64,000 bases of DNA, taken from contig NC_091256.1 in NCBI RefSeq assembly GCF_042477335.2, positions 41,371,001-41,435,000 of the forward strand, in the 5' to 3' direction. This document shows, one piece after another, positions 45,750 to 57,926 of the stretch. Numbering within the stretch: position 1 is the stretch's first letter; each line of letters starts with the position of its first letter. The stretch is from Ovis canadensis. Its lineage: Eukaryota; Chordata; Mammalia; Artiodactyla; Bovidae. A model generated the notes under the pieces. That model was not told the origin of the DNA, made no database searches, and was given only the letters and a program-made list of their open reading frames with translations. The translations under genes were made by a program, and so were the position numbers.

Positions 45750-46025
45750 CTGTATTTGTTTTGGTTGCCCTGGGCTTTCATTGCTGTGTGTGGACTTTCT
45801 TTAGTTGTGGGGAGTGGGGGCTCCTCTCTAACTGTGGTGTGCTGGGTTCCTGTTGTGGTGGCTTCTCTGGTTGTGGAGCCAGGCTCTAGGGCCAGGGCTT
45901 CAGTAGTTGCCATGCGTGGACTGAGTTGCCATGTGGCATGTGGTATCCTCCTGGACCAGGGATTGAACCCACTTCCCCTGCATTGGCTGGTGGAATCCTA
46001 TCCACTGTGCCACCAGAGAAGTCCC
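45750..46025 (-). mobile_element. CHR-type SINE
   Basis: TTGGTTGCCCTGGGCTTTCA, GTGGTGTGCTGGGTTCCTGT and TATCCACTGTGCCACCAGAG. A 117-codon ORF across it is a chance frame. Confidence 0.78.
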
Positions 46026-46029
46026 CTGT

Positions 46030-47045
46030 TCTATCCTTTTTTAAAAAATTGAAATGTAGCTAAAATACCATAATTTATCTATTTCCAATACTGCTTCAAT
46101 TATACTGGACTGAAGCTCTGTAACCATTACCTAGTAACTCTCTTCTTTCTTCCCCAGCCCCTGGTAACCTTGAATCTAATTTCTGTTTCTACAAATTTGC
46201 CTCTGCTAGATATTTCATATCGGAGAAGGCAGTGGCACCCCACTCCAGTACTCTTGCCTAGAAAATCTCATAGACGGAGGAGCCTGGTAGGCTGCAGTCC
46301 ATGGGGTCGCTAAGAGTCAGACACGACTGAGCGACTTCGCTTTCACTTTTCACTTTCATGCATTGGAGAAGCAAATGGCAACCCACTCCAGTGTTCTTGC
46401 CTGGAGAATCCCAGGGACGGGGGAGCCTGGTGGGCTGCCGTCTATGGGGTCGCACAGAGTTGAACACGACTGAAGCGACTTAGCAGCAGCAGCAGTAGAT
46501 ATTTCATATAAGTGGAATCATACAATATGTGGCCTTTTATGACTGGATTCTTTCACTTAGTATGATGTTTTCAGGGTTCATCCATGTGGTTGCATATCTC
46601 GACTTTATTCTTTTTTATGGCTGAATAATAGTCTATCGCATGCATATATTTCATTTCGAGTATCCATTCGTCTGTTGATGGATACTCGCACTGCTCCAAT
46701 CTGTTGGCTATAATATGTAAATAATGCTGCTGTGAACAGTCCCAATATAAATTTTTGTGTGGACATTTTCATTTTTCTTGGGAATATGTGTCGGACTGAA
46801 TCATGCATGTTTTTTTACGCGTGTTTAATTTCTGAGCTATGTATGTTTAATCGTTTGAAGAACTGCCAGACTGTTTCCCAGTGTGGCAGTGCCATTGCAC
46901 ATTCTTACCAACATATGTGGAGGGTTCTCATTTCTCCACATCCTTGCCAACATCTGTTCTCTGTGTTTTGGTTGTAGCCATCACAGTGGGTTAGAAGTGT
47001 ATTTCCTTGTGGTTTGAATTTGCACTTCCCTGATGGCTAATGTCT
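46030..47045 (-). mobile_element. L1 ORF2 3' region and 3'UTR, split by Bov-A2
   Basis: AAGTGGAATCATACAATATG, GGGTTCATCCATGTGGTTGC, TATTCTTTTTTATGGCTGAA and TTTGCACTTCCCTGATGGCT follow L1 in minus orientation. Confidence 0.8.
46221..46495 (+). mobile_element. Bov-A2 SINE nested in L1
   Basis: Perfect 14-base target-site duplication TAGATATTTCATAT at 46207-46220 and 46496-46509. Two BovA units with the TTCACTTTTCACTTTCATGC linker and an AGCAGCAGCAGCAG tail. Confidence 0.95.
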
Positions 47046-47831
47046 CCCTTATTCTTAAAATCCCTAGGTCTCTTGACTTGCATGTAATACCACACTTTCT
47101 TGTTTTCCCTGTTATCTCATTATCTACTTCTTAGTCTCATTTGTTGATTCTGCCTCTTCTGCCTGCCCTTGAAAAATGGAGTTCCTCAGGTACAACCTGG
47201 GTCTTCTTGTCTTTCTGAACATTTTTCTTAGGGAACTTGGTTCAGTCTCACGCATTTCAATATCTTCTGTGGTAGAGGCAGTCCTTCTAGGCCTTCATTT
47301 TCCTTGACTTTTAGATATGATATCATGAGACTCCCTTAAGATGACCACCAAGTGACTGGCCAAATTAAAATCTGCGGTTCTAAAACTGTGAGCAGTTTGC
47401 TTTTGGTTTTCTAAGTGTTAGTTTGAACTTTAGATGAGTGTGTATGTTGGTGTGGGGGATAGAGAGGGAAGCTTTTGGACACACTTGTTGGCAGCTGGAA
47501 ATCCTGAGGATTTTTTTGGAGCACCTGGGAATGTGCTCACCCGCTAAGACCTCCTCACTGTGTAGAAGAGCTGTTTCTCATCTGACCAGAAGAGGCTCAA
47601 GGAGTCAGTGTCATAGGTGACTGACAGGTTGCTGAGATGGTGGCCTGCTTTCCTCCTTTTTGTATAGGCTTTACAGCTTAGTGAGATTGTGGGGCATTCC
47701 TTCTAACCAGGAATCTCACTTTCTTCTCCTTTGGGGTTAAGGACAGCTGGGAGTCAATAAGCAGTAAATTTTTATATTCAGTCTGCAAGTGTTCTTTGTC
47801 ATTTTGTGATACTAAAGGTGAACCTGAGATA
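47046..47831. other. Unassigned intron 1
   Basis: Nothing recognised. Confidence 0.35.
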
Positions 47832-47848
47832 ATCTATCACCAAGTTTA

Positions 47849-48100
47849 TGTGTGTGTGTGTGTGTGTGTATGTGTGTGCACGCGCGTGATCAGTCATATC
47901 CGACTCTTTCAACCGCATGGATTGTAGCCCGCCAGGTCCTCTGTCCATGGGATTTTCCAGGCATGAACACAGGTGGGTTGCCATGCCATCCTCCAGGGGA
48001 TCTTCCCAACCCAGGGATTGAACCTGAACCCACGACTCTTGCGTCTCCTGCATTGGAGGTGGGTTCTTGGCTACTGAGCCACTGGGGAAGCCTGAGCCAG
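47849..48100 (-). mobile_element. Bov-tA SINE with a TG/CA tail
   Basis: A 17-base duplication with one mismatch flanks it (ATCTATCACCAAGTTTA at 47832-47848, ATCTATTACCAAGTTTA at 48101-48117). The TG run at 47849-47880 sits where the SINE 3' tail should be. Confidence 0.9.
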
Positions 48101-48145
48101 ATCTATTACCAAGTTTACACCCAAGTTTATAAGCCTGAGGCAGAT

Positions 48146-48452
48146 TTGTTGTTCATATGCTAAGTTGTGTTCCACTCTTTGCAACCCCATGGACTGCAGT
48201 TCTCCAGGCTTCCCTGTCCTTTGCTATCCTAGAGTTTGCTCAAACTCATGTCTGTTGAGTCGGTGATGCTATCCAACCATCTCATCCAATGTCGCCCTCT
48301 TCTCCTCCTGCCCCAAATCTTTCCCAGTATAAGGGTCTTTTCCAGTGAGTCAGCTCTTTGCATCAGGTGGTCAAAGTATCGGGAGCTTCAGCTTCAGCAT
48401 CAGTCCTTCCAATGAATATTCAGGTTGATTTCCTTTAGGATTGACTGACTGT
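48146..48452 (-). mobile_element. BovB LINE 3' end
   Basis: ATATGCTAAGTTGTGTTCCA to TTTCCTTTAGGATTGACTGA; covers the 3' tail and the basic C-terminal region only. Confidence 0.8.
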
Positions 48453-49296
48453 CTCTTAAAACATGGCCTGTAAATTGATGATTCTCAAATGTATGTCTTC
48501 AGTTCCCACCTCTAGCCTCAGCTCCAGGAGACTACCTGTAGGGCAGGGAAATGTCAGGATGACTGCTTATAATATGCATTTGGTTCAAAGTAGAAGAGAA
48601 GGCCATTTGTTTTCTACTCTAAGCTATAGATAAGGTGAGTTAAAAGTGCACAAAAAACATAAAGGAAAGCAAATTCCAAAGGGGGAAATAATGCAATAAA
48701 TTCTGATCTAAATATGAATCAAATTAAAACTTGGTATGCTTTGGAGCAACTGGCAGTAGCCAGGAAGGGTATTGTATTGTGGCATTAGGAGCATTCTTTT
48801 TCTAGTAGCAAAAGGGTCATGACCTTATAAGCATAGAGAATGAAATGGGTAGGGAAAGAGCAAATGAGCCAACATGGCATGGCCAAGTTCCCTTGCCCCA
48901 CGTTTTGTAAATGATTACGTAATAGCTGAGATCACTTATAGCGCTGTCCATGCACGTCATGAGGTACTCGCTTGGCCACGGGCAGCTTTCTGTTCTGTAA
49001 GCATATGTAAGCTCCACCTGGAAAGCCCTTGTGGGTGCCTGCTGTTAGGTTATGTTATGGCTGCTGCTACAAGCTGTTGTGCCAGCCAGCAGAGACTAAA
49101 CATGTCTGCAATTCCTATGGCTCCTCGCATTTTCTTCCAGCTTCTTCTTAGCTCATGTCTTGTCTTGTCTACCATGGATTCGGTGAACAGTGTGCACAGT
49201 GAGACACAGTGAGACAAGTGTAATCTTAACGTACCTTTTGACCCTTTGTTGAGCAATGTCCTTTATTGGTTTTTACCTTTAGAATTATCCTTTAGA
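48453..49296. other. Unassigned block with CpG remnants
   Basis: 48870-49000 keeps several CpGs amid AT-rich DNA, and a 112-codon + ORF at 48874-49212 has no family features. An old LTR is possible but unproven. Confidence 0.3.
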
Positions 49297-49490
49297 CAAG
49301 TGGTCTTCAGAGTTGAGTCCCTGGACCAGAAGCATCCCTGGGAACTTGTTAGTACTGTGGAGATTCAGGTGACATCTCAGATCTGAAGAATCAGAAACTC
49401 ACCAGGTGAAGTCCAAGTCTTGTGTTTTAACAAGTTCTCCAGGTGATTCTGATTCACATTGCAGTTTAAGAACCACTGCTACAGACAATG
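49297..49490 (+). mobile_element. MER5A (hAT-Charlie), near full length
   Basis: GGAACTTGTTAGTACTGTGG, GAAGAATCAGAAACTCACCA, TTTTAACAAGTTCTCCAGGT and AGTTTAAGAACCACTGC span the element. Confidence 0.8.
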
Positions 49491-49538
49491 CATAAAAGAC
49501 GCATAAAATTATGGCTATATAATGGAATGTGAATTTTA

Positions 49539-49679
49539 TTTTATTAAAAAAATATTTATTTATTTGGCTGCACCAGGTCTTAGTTTCCTTTATGCAGAAT
49601 CTAATTCTCTGACCAAGGATAGGACCCAGGGCCCCTGCGTTGGAAGCATGGAGTCCAGCCACTTAGCCAAGGAAGTCCC
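49539..49679 (-). mobile_element. CHR-type SINE
   Basis: Perfect 16-base target-site duplication TGGAATGTGAATTTTA at 49523-49538 and 49680-49695. Confidence 0.92.
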
Positions 49680-49975
49680 TGGAATGTGAATTTTAAATCT
49701 TAACAATGTAGGACAAAAATAAAGCAGAGCTGAGGGAAGTTGGGAGGAGATGGAGAAGAATGGGTACAGGTTCTGATAGTCTTGTTTTGTGAAGGAGTCA
49801 TCAAAGTATTTTGTATTTGATAGAACAAAAAAGAAATTGGTAGAATATCTAAAAAGTAACAAACTGAAAATAGTGATACACATCGAGAGGAATAGAGAGG
49901 GTGTTTATGGCAAGTGTAAGTTAACTAAAGCATCAGTCCTATCAGATGTGTCTCACAGATACCTGTAGGTGATAA

Positions 49976-50252
49976 GTTAAGCTGCTGCTGCAAGTCGCTT
50001 CAGTCGTGTCTGACTCTGTGCAACCCCATAGACCGTAGCCCACTAGGCTCCCCTGTCCCTGGGATTCTCCAGGCAATAAACACTGGAGTGGTTGCCATTT
50101 CCTTCCCCGATGCATGAAAGTGAAAAGTGAAAGCGAAGTTGCTCAGTCCTGTCTGACTCTTAGCGACCCCATGGACTGCAGCCAACCAGGCTCTTCCGTC
50201 CATGGGATATTCCAGGCAAGAGTACTGTAGTGGGGTGCCATTGCCTTCTCCG
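49976..50252 (-). mobile_element. Bov-A2 SINE
   Basis: GCTGCTGCTGCAAGTCGCTT, linker AAAGTGAAAAGTGAAAGCGA, second unit to ATTGCCTTCTCCG. Flanked by AGGTGATAA at 49967-49975 and 50253-50261. Confidence 0.92.
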
Positions 50253-50261
50253 AGGTGATAA

Positions 50262-51269
50262 ATGAAGAAATATTGGAAAAAATGAGTTATTTAGAAAACT
50301 GAGAGTAACTGCAGGAAAACCCCTAAAATGAAATGGTTAAATATGATTGCCTTTAGGAACAGGAGAACGGAGCCCTTGGTCCTCCTTCAGTTTTTTTAAC
50401 CATATGGTATATATTACTTTGATTAAAAATTTAAAGACAGAAGAAAACGTGCTTCAATTGTGGAGGAGTATCCACTCATTAAATTGCAGAAAGGGCTGCC
50501 TGTCACTGTTCTGAGTTCTTTTTCATATGGTTGAAAGCCTCTGATTCTTGTAATTACACATGGCGCTTCCGTTTGAGTGTTAGATGAGTGGGTTTGTAGA
50601 ACTGTGGTGTGTGTGTTTTTCTGAGGCTCCCGTGGCTTGTGCTGGGTAATTAATCTTTAGTTTATATTCTTCCCATTTTTTTTTTTATTACTTAAAGAGC
50701 ATCGGAATCATTGGAAAACTAAAATCAGGCATTTTAGTTCAGTGCTTACATATTTTTATAGAATCATCCATAGCATAAGACTTCATAAGTAACAACTTAA
50801 GTTTTTATTTCCCAAGATAGGTCTGAATGTTCTCCACTTTCTGTATTTGAATTGGGCTTCCTGCTAACTAGCTTTTAAAGGCTAATAAGATTAGGAGCCA
50901 AATTTGGTGCCTGTGCAGTTCTTAACCTAGTTGACTTTATGAGCTGTCTTCCTCCATTTTTATAGAACTTCTTTTATATCCAAATGTAATAATCTATTTG
51001 TAGATAAGAGATAAAGTGTTTTAATCTTACTCAGGGGACCCCTGATGAGCCCCAGATGAAATCCAAGTGAAACAATAAGCTGAGTACCAGTGCATAATTT
51101 CTATGCTAGCTGAAGCTTTAATCCTCTCATAAAATATTTATTTATGCTTTATGTCACAGATATAAAGATCGTTTCCATCGGAAGTTATATTTTATTAGTT
51201 TGCTAATTATGGCTGAAATGAAAGACAAAGTGTGAATGCATTCTTAGTTTCAAATATGCTTTTAAATTG
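50262..51269. other. Unassigned AT-rich intron 1
   Basis: Nothing recognised. Confidence 0.35.
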
Positions 51270-51390
51270 GTTAAACCACTCAAAAAGCTTTATTTTGGAA
51301 TAATTTTAATATTATAGAAGAGTGAAGAAATAGTACAGTAGACTCACATGTCTGTTATCCAAGTTTAGCAGATTTTAACCCTTTGCTACA

Positions 51391-52042
51391 TTCAGTTCAG
51401 TTCAGTCGCTCAGTTGTGTCCAACTCTTTGGGACCCCATGAATCGCAGCACGCCAGGCCTCCCTGTCCCTCACCAGCTCCCGGAGGTCACTCAAACTCAC
51501 GTCCATCGAGTCAGTGATGCCATCCAGCCATCTCATCCTCTGTCATCCCCTTCTCCTCCTGCCCTCAATCCCTCCCAGCATCAGAGTCTTTTCCAATGAA
51601 TCAGCTCTTCGCATGAGGTGGCCAAAGTATTGGAGTTTCAGCTTTAGCATCATTCCTTCCAAAGAACACCCAGGACTGATCTCCTTTAGGATGGACTGGT
51701 TGGATCTCCTTGCAGTCCAAGGGACTCTCAAGAGTCTTCTCCAACACCACAGTTCAAAAGCATCAATTCTTCAGCACTCAGCTTTCTTCACAGTCCAACT
51801 CTCACATCCATACATGACCACAGGAAAAACCATAGCCGTGACTAGACGGACCTTTGTTGGCAAAGTAATGTCTCTGCTTTTCAATATGCTATCTAGGTTG
51901 GTTATAACTTTCCAAGGAGTGTGTGTCTTTTAATTTCATGGCTGCAATCACCATCTGCAGTGATTTTGGAGCCCCCAAAAGTAAAGTCTGACACTGTTTC
52001 CACTGTTTCCCCATCTATTTCCCATGAAGTGATGGGACCAGA
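51391..52042 (-). mobile_element. BovB LINE 3' end nested in L1M
   Basis: TTCAGTTCAGTTCAGTCGCT tail at the left, ending on the minus strand at the GATGGGACCAGA segment. Only the C-terminal RT region is present; no YADD. Confidence 0.88.
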
Positions 52043-53181
52043 TTAGGTTTATCATATTTGTTTTTTCCTCTATCTCTACTCACACTCTCACACACACACT
52101 GGCACACACTATTGTTTGAGAGTATGCTGCACACGTAATGTCCCTTTTACTTAATACTTTATTGTGTCTTTCTTAAGAACAGCAATATTCTCTTCTATCA
52201 CCACTGTACACTCAATCAAATCAAGAAAACTTAACATTCAAACAATACTTGTATCTTTAGTCCATATTGCCAGTTTTGTCAATTGTTCTAATAATGTCCT
52301 TTGTGTGTTTTTCCCCTTCCCATTCAAGATCCAGGCTAGAACTGCATGTGGTTGTTATTGCTTGGTAGTTTTCTTTAACCTGGAATATCCCTCAGCTTTT
52401 CTTAGTCTTACGACATTAATATTTTTATGACGTTAATATTTTGGAATAAGGCAGGGTGGTTGTTTTTTAGTGTGTTCCTAAAACGGTCTGTCTGGTGTTT
52501 CCTCATGGTGCGCCCTGAAGTGGCTTAGCAGCAGCAGCAGCAACCAGAGGGCGACATAAACGCTGTTGTGTTCTCAGGGTCTCATGTCGGGAGGCACGCA
52601 GTGTCCCTGTGCTCCTCACTGATAAAATTTTCATCACCCGGTCAAGGTACTGCCTGGGGTAAGTAGTTACGATTGTCCCCCTTGTACCTCGTAAGCCAGT
52701 TGGTGGGGAAGATACTTTGAGACCATGGAAACGTCTAATCCTCATCTTTTTTTTTCTCCATATGTTTAGCACCTCTTTATGATTGGTTCCTGTCGGAACC
52801 AAAATTTACTGTGACGGTTGTAAAATAACGATTTTTAAACTCCTTTACTCCCTCCATACTTTTAAGTGTTTATTCTCTTCAAAGGAAGAGCTCCCGCTTC
52901 TCAATTACTTATTATCTGTTGGTATCAGTATGATAGGTTCAAAAAATAAAAAAGCTGATTTTATTCAGTGAGTTACAATCCATTATTGTTCTTTTTGCTT
53001 AGACGTTGAAGTTATCACAGATTTGACTAAAAGAGCCCCTTAAATCTGGCTCCTGTATTTTTGATCTTCCTCCATATTTTTTGAACACATATTTTTTTCT
53101 CTGGTGCAACAGACTGTTTTAGGTTTGCCTAGTATATTCTGCCTCCTTGGATCAGCCATTTTTATGAATTCCTTTAGCTTC

Positions 53182-53412
53182 ATTTTTTAACAAAAAATTA
53201 TTTTATTTTTAAACATGTTATTGAGGTATAGTTTGGTTTACAATGTTAATTTCTTCTGTACAGCAAAAAATATGTGATTCAGTTACACATATATGTATTC
53301 TTTTTCACATTCTTTCTTTTATGGTTTATCACAGGATATTGAATATAGTTCCCTATGCTATACTGTAGGACCTTGCTTTTTATCCATCCTATATATAACA
53401 GCTTGCATCTGT
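53182..53412 (-). mobile_element. Ruminant L1 3' end nested in L1M
   Basis: Perfect 11-base duplication CCTTTAGCTTC at 53171-53181 and 53413-53423. AGTTTGGTTTACAATGTTAA, GGATATTGAATATAGTTCCC and the ATATATAACAGCTTGCATCT end. Confidence 0.92.
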
Positions 53413-53460
53413 CCTTTAGCTTCTTTTGATATCCTAACAACCACGTCTAGACTATGAGGT

Positions 53461-56004
53461 AGTGAAATTTATAATATTTAGGGCTTTTTCCACCAAGGGA
53501 AATTGTGGGAAGAGGAAAAAGACCCAGATTAAAGAAGTAGTTGGTAAGACTTCACCTGCTTGGGAGGTGTGCTTGATAATGGAGGTGGTGACAGTGGAGA
53601 GCAGATGGCCAGCAGCAGAGGCCGCTCCAGTGGGTGGCCAAAGAGATCGGCCAAATGTGACAGTACTCCTGATTCTTCATGGCTTGTTTTATACTTGCCA
53701 TCCCGGATTCCACAAGTTCCCCTTTGCTCTAGTGATGGACTGTGGAGGTACTCAATGGGCTAGTGGGTGCTGGGTTTAGGATGGAAAGGCTGCCATGTGT
53801 AGTGACTTAATGAAGAAAGGCAGATGACTGTGGTTGTGGACTATGGCAGTGGGGGGTAGCACAGTCTCTCAACAAGCCATTTGGCAGGGGTAAGGGATGG
53901 AGAGAGGGATTAAGTACAGAGAAGCACCCCAAGAGAATTTGGGGAATGATAGAGCTTTTCTTTCTATGCATTAAAAAAAATTATAGAATTATATATCAAA
54001 AGAGTGATTTTAACAATGTATAAATTTTTAACAAGGCATGTTGGGTGTTTCTTGTCAAGGTAAAAAGAAGCCATCTTACATTGTATGAAAACTCTAGTTT
54101 GTCAAACATTGTGCGTCTCTTGGCCTAAATAAAGGAATGATATACATTGATTCCCAGTGTTTTAGTGACAGATGTCCTTCCAATATCTCTTCCAAACTCT
54201 AGAACTTCTTCCATTAATTTATATTTTAGTATCAGCACTGAATCCCTGTGCCAGAGCAAGAGTTATTAGCAGGGTATTTGACACAATTCTGAAAGTAGAT
54301 GCTATCATATTTTGGTCATCTTCAGAGGGATGGCAGTGTCAAGTTCCTACAGGTGCATTACTTACCAGGTTTGTGAATTAGTCCACTTTTCCTGAAGCAA
54401 GTCACATTGTTGGAGAGAAGATCCAAATTATTTGGTAGAACACTGACTCCTGCTATCTCTGTTGGGTTTGATGAGACATATTTTGACAGGAATCCATCAA
54501 CTGGTATTTGGTCATTTCCGTTCCTCCAGCTGTATTAATATATAGTTGAATATTGTGAAAGTTTAAAATGTGCAATGTAATGATACATGTGTATTTTGCA
54601 AAATGTTTACCACAGTAAGGTTAGTCAACATATCATTCACCTCATGTAATTACCCTTTTTTGGTTGTTATTGAGGGCAGTTTCCCATCTTCTCCTTATTA
54701 CCATCTTGAAGGATAGTAGCATCTGGAAAGCATAAATAAGAGGTTTAGCTGAGAGCTTTTCATTTTATTTAATTTATTCCTGCATTTCATGCTTCTCACT
54801 TTTGGGGAATTTGGTTCCTAAAGCAGGAAGATACATCAAATGACAGTCTCAAATCCCTCAAATCAAGCTAATGAAAGAGTCTATAACAAATCTATCATCA
54901 TTCTTTCTTTGCTTTAACATACTGGACCAAGTAAGACCTTACTTACAATAAATAAACATTCCCAATCTCTGCGGGGAAAAAAGGCCCCACACGATAATAT
55001 GTTAGTGCTAAGTCCAGGTTAACCATAACCAGTGGGCTGGAAAAACTGAAAATCTGGTGGACTGCTTCTTCAACTACCACCTAAAGCCACACAAACTTTA
55101 GTTTAACCAGAAACCATCCGGGAGAGGAGGAGCTGTTTCCCCCATGTGGAATAGCCCATTTTCTAGCCTTGTGGGGATTTATACTATTGAATATCATTTT
55201 TCTCTTGTGTTGTTAATCTTTCTCTCTTTACTGACTCCTCCTTTCAAGCACTTAAACGTGTTACCTTGCCTTCCATCCCAAATAAAGTGGCACCCCTCTA
55301 CCTTAGCCTCTTGTCTCTCAAGGCTACTTCCTGTATTATCTTCTCTTTTTCACAAGCACAGTTCTCAAAAGCTGTGTTTACGATGGAAGACTCCACTTCA
55401 GTTTCATGCGTAGGTCCTCCCTGCCCCTAGTATCTAAAGTTAAGATTTTAGATCTTTTCAGCACCTGTTCCCAGGCCATCTTTTCAGGACACATTCTTCC
55501 TTATCCTCTGGTGATCTCGGGTATCGTTGCAATTAATTATAGACTAGCAGTTCCCCAAATTATAGTTTTAGTGTCAAGAGGCCTCTCTTTTGAGAGATCT
55601 GTATATTCAGCTGCCTGCTTGATATTTCGTCCTAGATATCTCAGAGGTGAACATGTTTAAAATACTGTGTTCTCAGTCTTCTTAAATCATCTTTCCTCCA
55701 CTTTATCTCAATTATTGTTACCACCATTTTTGCCCTTGTATTGCCTTGGGAGGGATCTTTGACATTGTCTCTCTTTCTACCACATCAGTCCTGATAACCA
55801 GTGAATCCTGCTGGTTTTAGCAATGAAATATTTCTTTTTTTAACTTTTTAATTTTTTGGAAATGTTTCTTAAATAGATGTTTATCTCAGTGTCTCTACTG
55901 GCTTCACCCTAGTTGAAACCATCATGCCATAACCTCTCATATAAACTACTGTAGTAGATTGCTAATTTGTTGCCTTGTATCTATTTTTATTCCCCTTCTA
56001 GCTG
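53461..56004. other. Unassigned intron 1
   Basis: Open frames at 53462-53779, 54172-54381 and 55144-55660 have no family features. Older repeat is likely but not identified. Confidence 0.35.
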
Positions 56005-56285
56005 TTGTTCTTTTTTGTTTATTGGAGTGTAACTGCTTTACAATGTTGTGTTGGTTTCTGCTGTACAAAGAAGTGAATGAGCTGTATGTTTCCATGTCTC
56101 CGCTCCCTCTTGAGCCTTCTTCCCCCGTGTCCATCGCACTGTCTAGGTCATCACAGAGCGTGGAGCTGAGTTCCCTGTGCTATACAGCAGCTTCCAACTA
56201 GCTAGCTGCTTTACACATTAGGTGGTGTGTATAAGTCACTGTTGACTGTCAATTTGACCCACCCTCTCCTTCCCCCACTGCATTC
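56005..56285 (-). mobile_element. L1 3' end
   Basis: GAGTGTAACTGCTTTACAAT, GGTCATCACAGAGCGTGGAG and TTCCCTGTGCTATACAGCAG in minus-strand L1 order; same family as 5925-6170. Confidence 0.7.
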
Positions 56286-56664
56286 CTGCTCTACTGATAG
56301 GTAGCTGTTGTTCTTAATTTAGGGCTTAAAATCCCTCCATGCCTTTATTCTTCCCCACTCCCCCACCTCCATCTTGAGCCATTTCTTACCATTTTCCTTT
56401 TCTTTCTTCTCGTTCTAATCAAGTCCAGCTATCTTTATGGTATGTATTACTGAATTTTGCTTGAATTCTCCTTCTTTCCATACCTACTACCAATGTCAGA
56501 GTTTAGACCTCTGTTATTTCACTTGAATGTCATCCCTGACACAGCCTCTTAAAGATGGTTTTTACTACCTCCTGACTTCTTATTCACCAGTCCGCCCCCT
56601 GTTAGCCACCAGAATAAGTTATCTGAAATTTCTTTGGATCCTGATTTCCTATAACATTAAGTCC
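56286..56664. other. Unassigned intron 1
   Basis: Nothing recognised. Confidence 0.35.
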
Positions 56665-56782
56665 CACTCAGTGGACATTAATTTGAGCAAACTCCAGGAG
56701 ATAGTGAAGGACAGGGAAGCCTGGCATGCTGAAGTCCATGGGGTTGCAGAATCAGACATGAGTTAGCGACTGAACAACAAGT
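56665..56782 (+). mobile_element. BovB LINE 3' terminal fragment
   Basis: CACTCAGTGGACATTAATTT to GTTAGCGACTGAACAACAA. Confidence 0.8.
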
Positions 56783-56990
56783 CTAAACTCCTCATGTGTT
56801 TCTTTAGTCCTGCAGTCCTGATCGTCCTCTCAACTCTGGGCTCATCTCCTGATTGTCTCTGCCCCGAACTTGTTTCAGCCAGACTGGATTAGCTGAAGTC
56901 AATTCTCCTGTCCCCCACCATACCCAGCAAGCTGATTCGTCTCTCCAGGGCTTTACTCAAAATTCCAGGCTTCTCCCCATATCTATACAC

Positions 56991-56991
<1 letters not shown>

Positions 56992-57032
<41 letters not shown>
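56992..57032. repeat. CA microsatellite
   Basis: About 20 CA units, then CGCATGCACAC. Confidence 0.95.
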
Positions 57033-57034
<2 letters not shown>

Positions 57035-57494
57035 TGCACACTTGTCTACCCCCACCTCCCTGCCCCGCCCACCCCTCCATCCAACTTGGCTACCTTCTAC
57101 CCTCTGTTTTAAGATTTACCTCCTTCATGGAATGAAACCCTTCCTTGCTCTGCCTACCATCTCTCACTGCATTAGGTTCCCCACTCTGTTACACTTTCCA
57201 AATTAAATTACAGTTAGGCTTATGTGTTTGTTTCTTTTCTAAACAGTGAGTACCTTTATCGTTATGTCCTTAGAATTAGACAGATGTACAATCAGTTTAG
57301 AATAAATGATAATGAACATGAGTGTTCTGGGAGCCAAGAAGTGTGTGCCACAGCAAAAATCAAATAATAGTACTTTCACTGTGTCAGAAAAAAATGTTTT
57401 TGTGTGGATATTTTCTCAATTGTCATTTTTTTCCATACATTTTTCTTAACTTTCAATTACATACTACTTCTTGGAAAAATTAATGAATAAATAT
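57033..57494. other. Unassigned intron 1
   Basis: Nothing recognised beyond the microsatellite edge. Confidence 0.35.
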
Positions 57495-57704
57495 GCTTCC
57501 CAGAAGACACTAATGGTGAAGAATCCACCTGCCAGGGCAGGAGATGCTGGTTTGATCCCCAGGTTGGGAAGGTCCCCTGGAGTAGGGAATGGCAACACAC
57601 CCCGGTATTCTTGCCTGGAAAATGCCATGGACAGAGGAGCCCAGCCAGCTAACGTCCACGGGGCTGAAAAGAGTTGGACATGACTGAGCAACAGAGCACA
57701 CAAT
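57495..57704 (+). mobile_element. Bov-tA SINE
   Basis: GCTTCCCAGAAGACACTAAT head, GGTTTGATCCC, BovA body, GAGCACACAATG tail. Confidence 0.82.
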
Positions 57705-57898
57705 GACATATGTTCAAAAGAGCATGGAAATAGACTGCAGTGCTTTGTATGACAGGCTTTTGTTTTTCTATAGAAACATGCTTGTGACATGATCACTTTC
57801 TGCCATTAAAATTGTCCTAAGTTTTTATGATGAATGTTAAAAAACATTTTGTTGAAGTATAATTGATTTATAATGTTGTATTAATTTCTGCTGTACAG

Positions 57899-57926
57899 CA
57901 AGAAAGAAAGAAAGAAAGAAAGAAAG
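57899..57926. repeat. AAAG microsatellite at the BovB tail
   Basis: About seven AAAG units at the junction of L1 and the BovB 3' end. Confidence 0.9.

Larger units (their letters stand above)
51270..53460 (-). mobile_element. Old L1 (L1M) 3'UTR carrying two later insertions
   Basis: TTTTGGAATAATTTTAATAT, AGTACAGTAGACTCACATGT, TTCAAACAATACTTGTATCT, GATACTTTGAGACCATGG and GATTGGTTCCTGTCGGAACC follow the L1M 3'UTR on the minus strand. Interrupted by BovB at 51391-52042 and a younger L1 end at 53182-53412. A Bov-A2-like AGCAGCAGCAGCAG remnant sits at 52517-52530. Confidence 0.7.

Noticed and set aside
45699..46052. 117-codon hydrophobic ORF
   Set aside because: Falls wholly over a reverse CHR-type SINE and its flanks.
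48874..49212. 112-codon + ORF
   Set aside because: No family features; surrounding sequence shows no gene structure.
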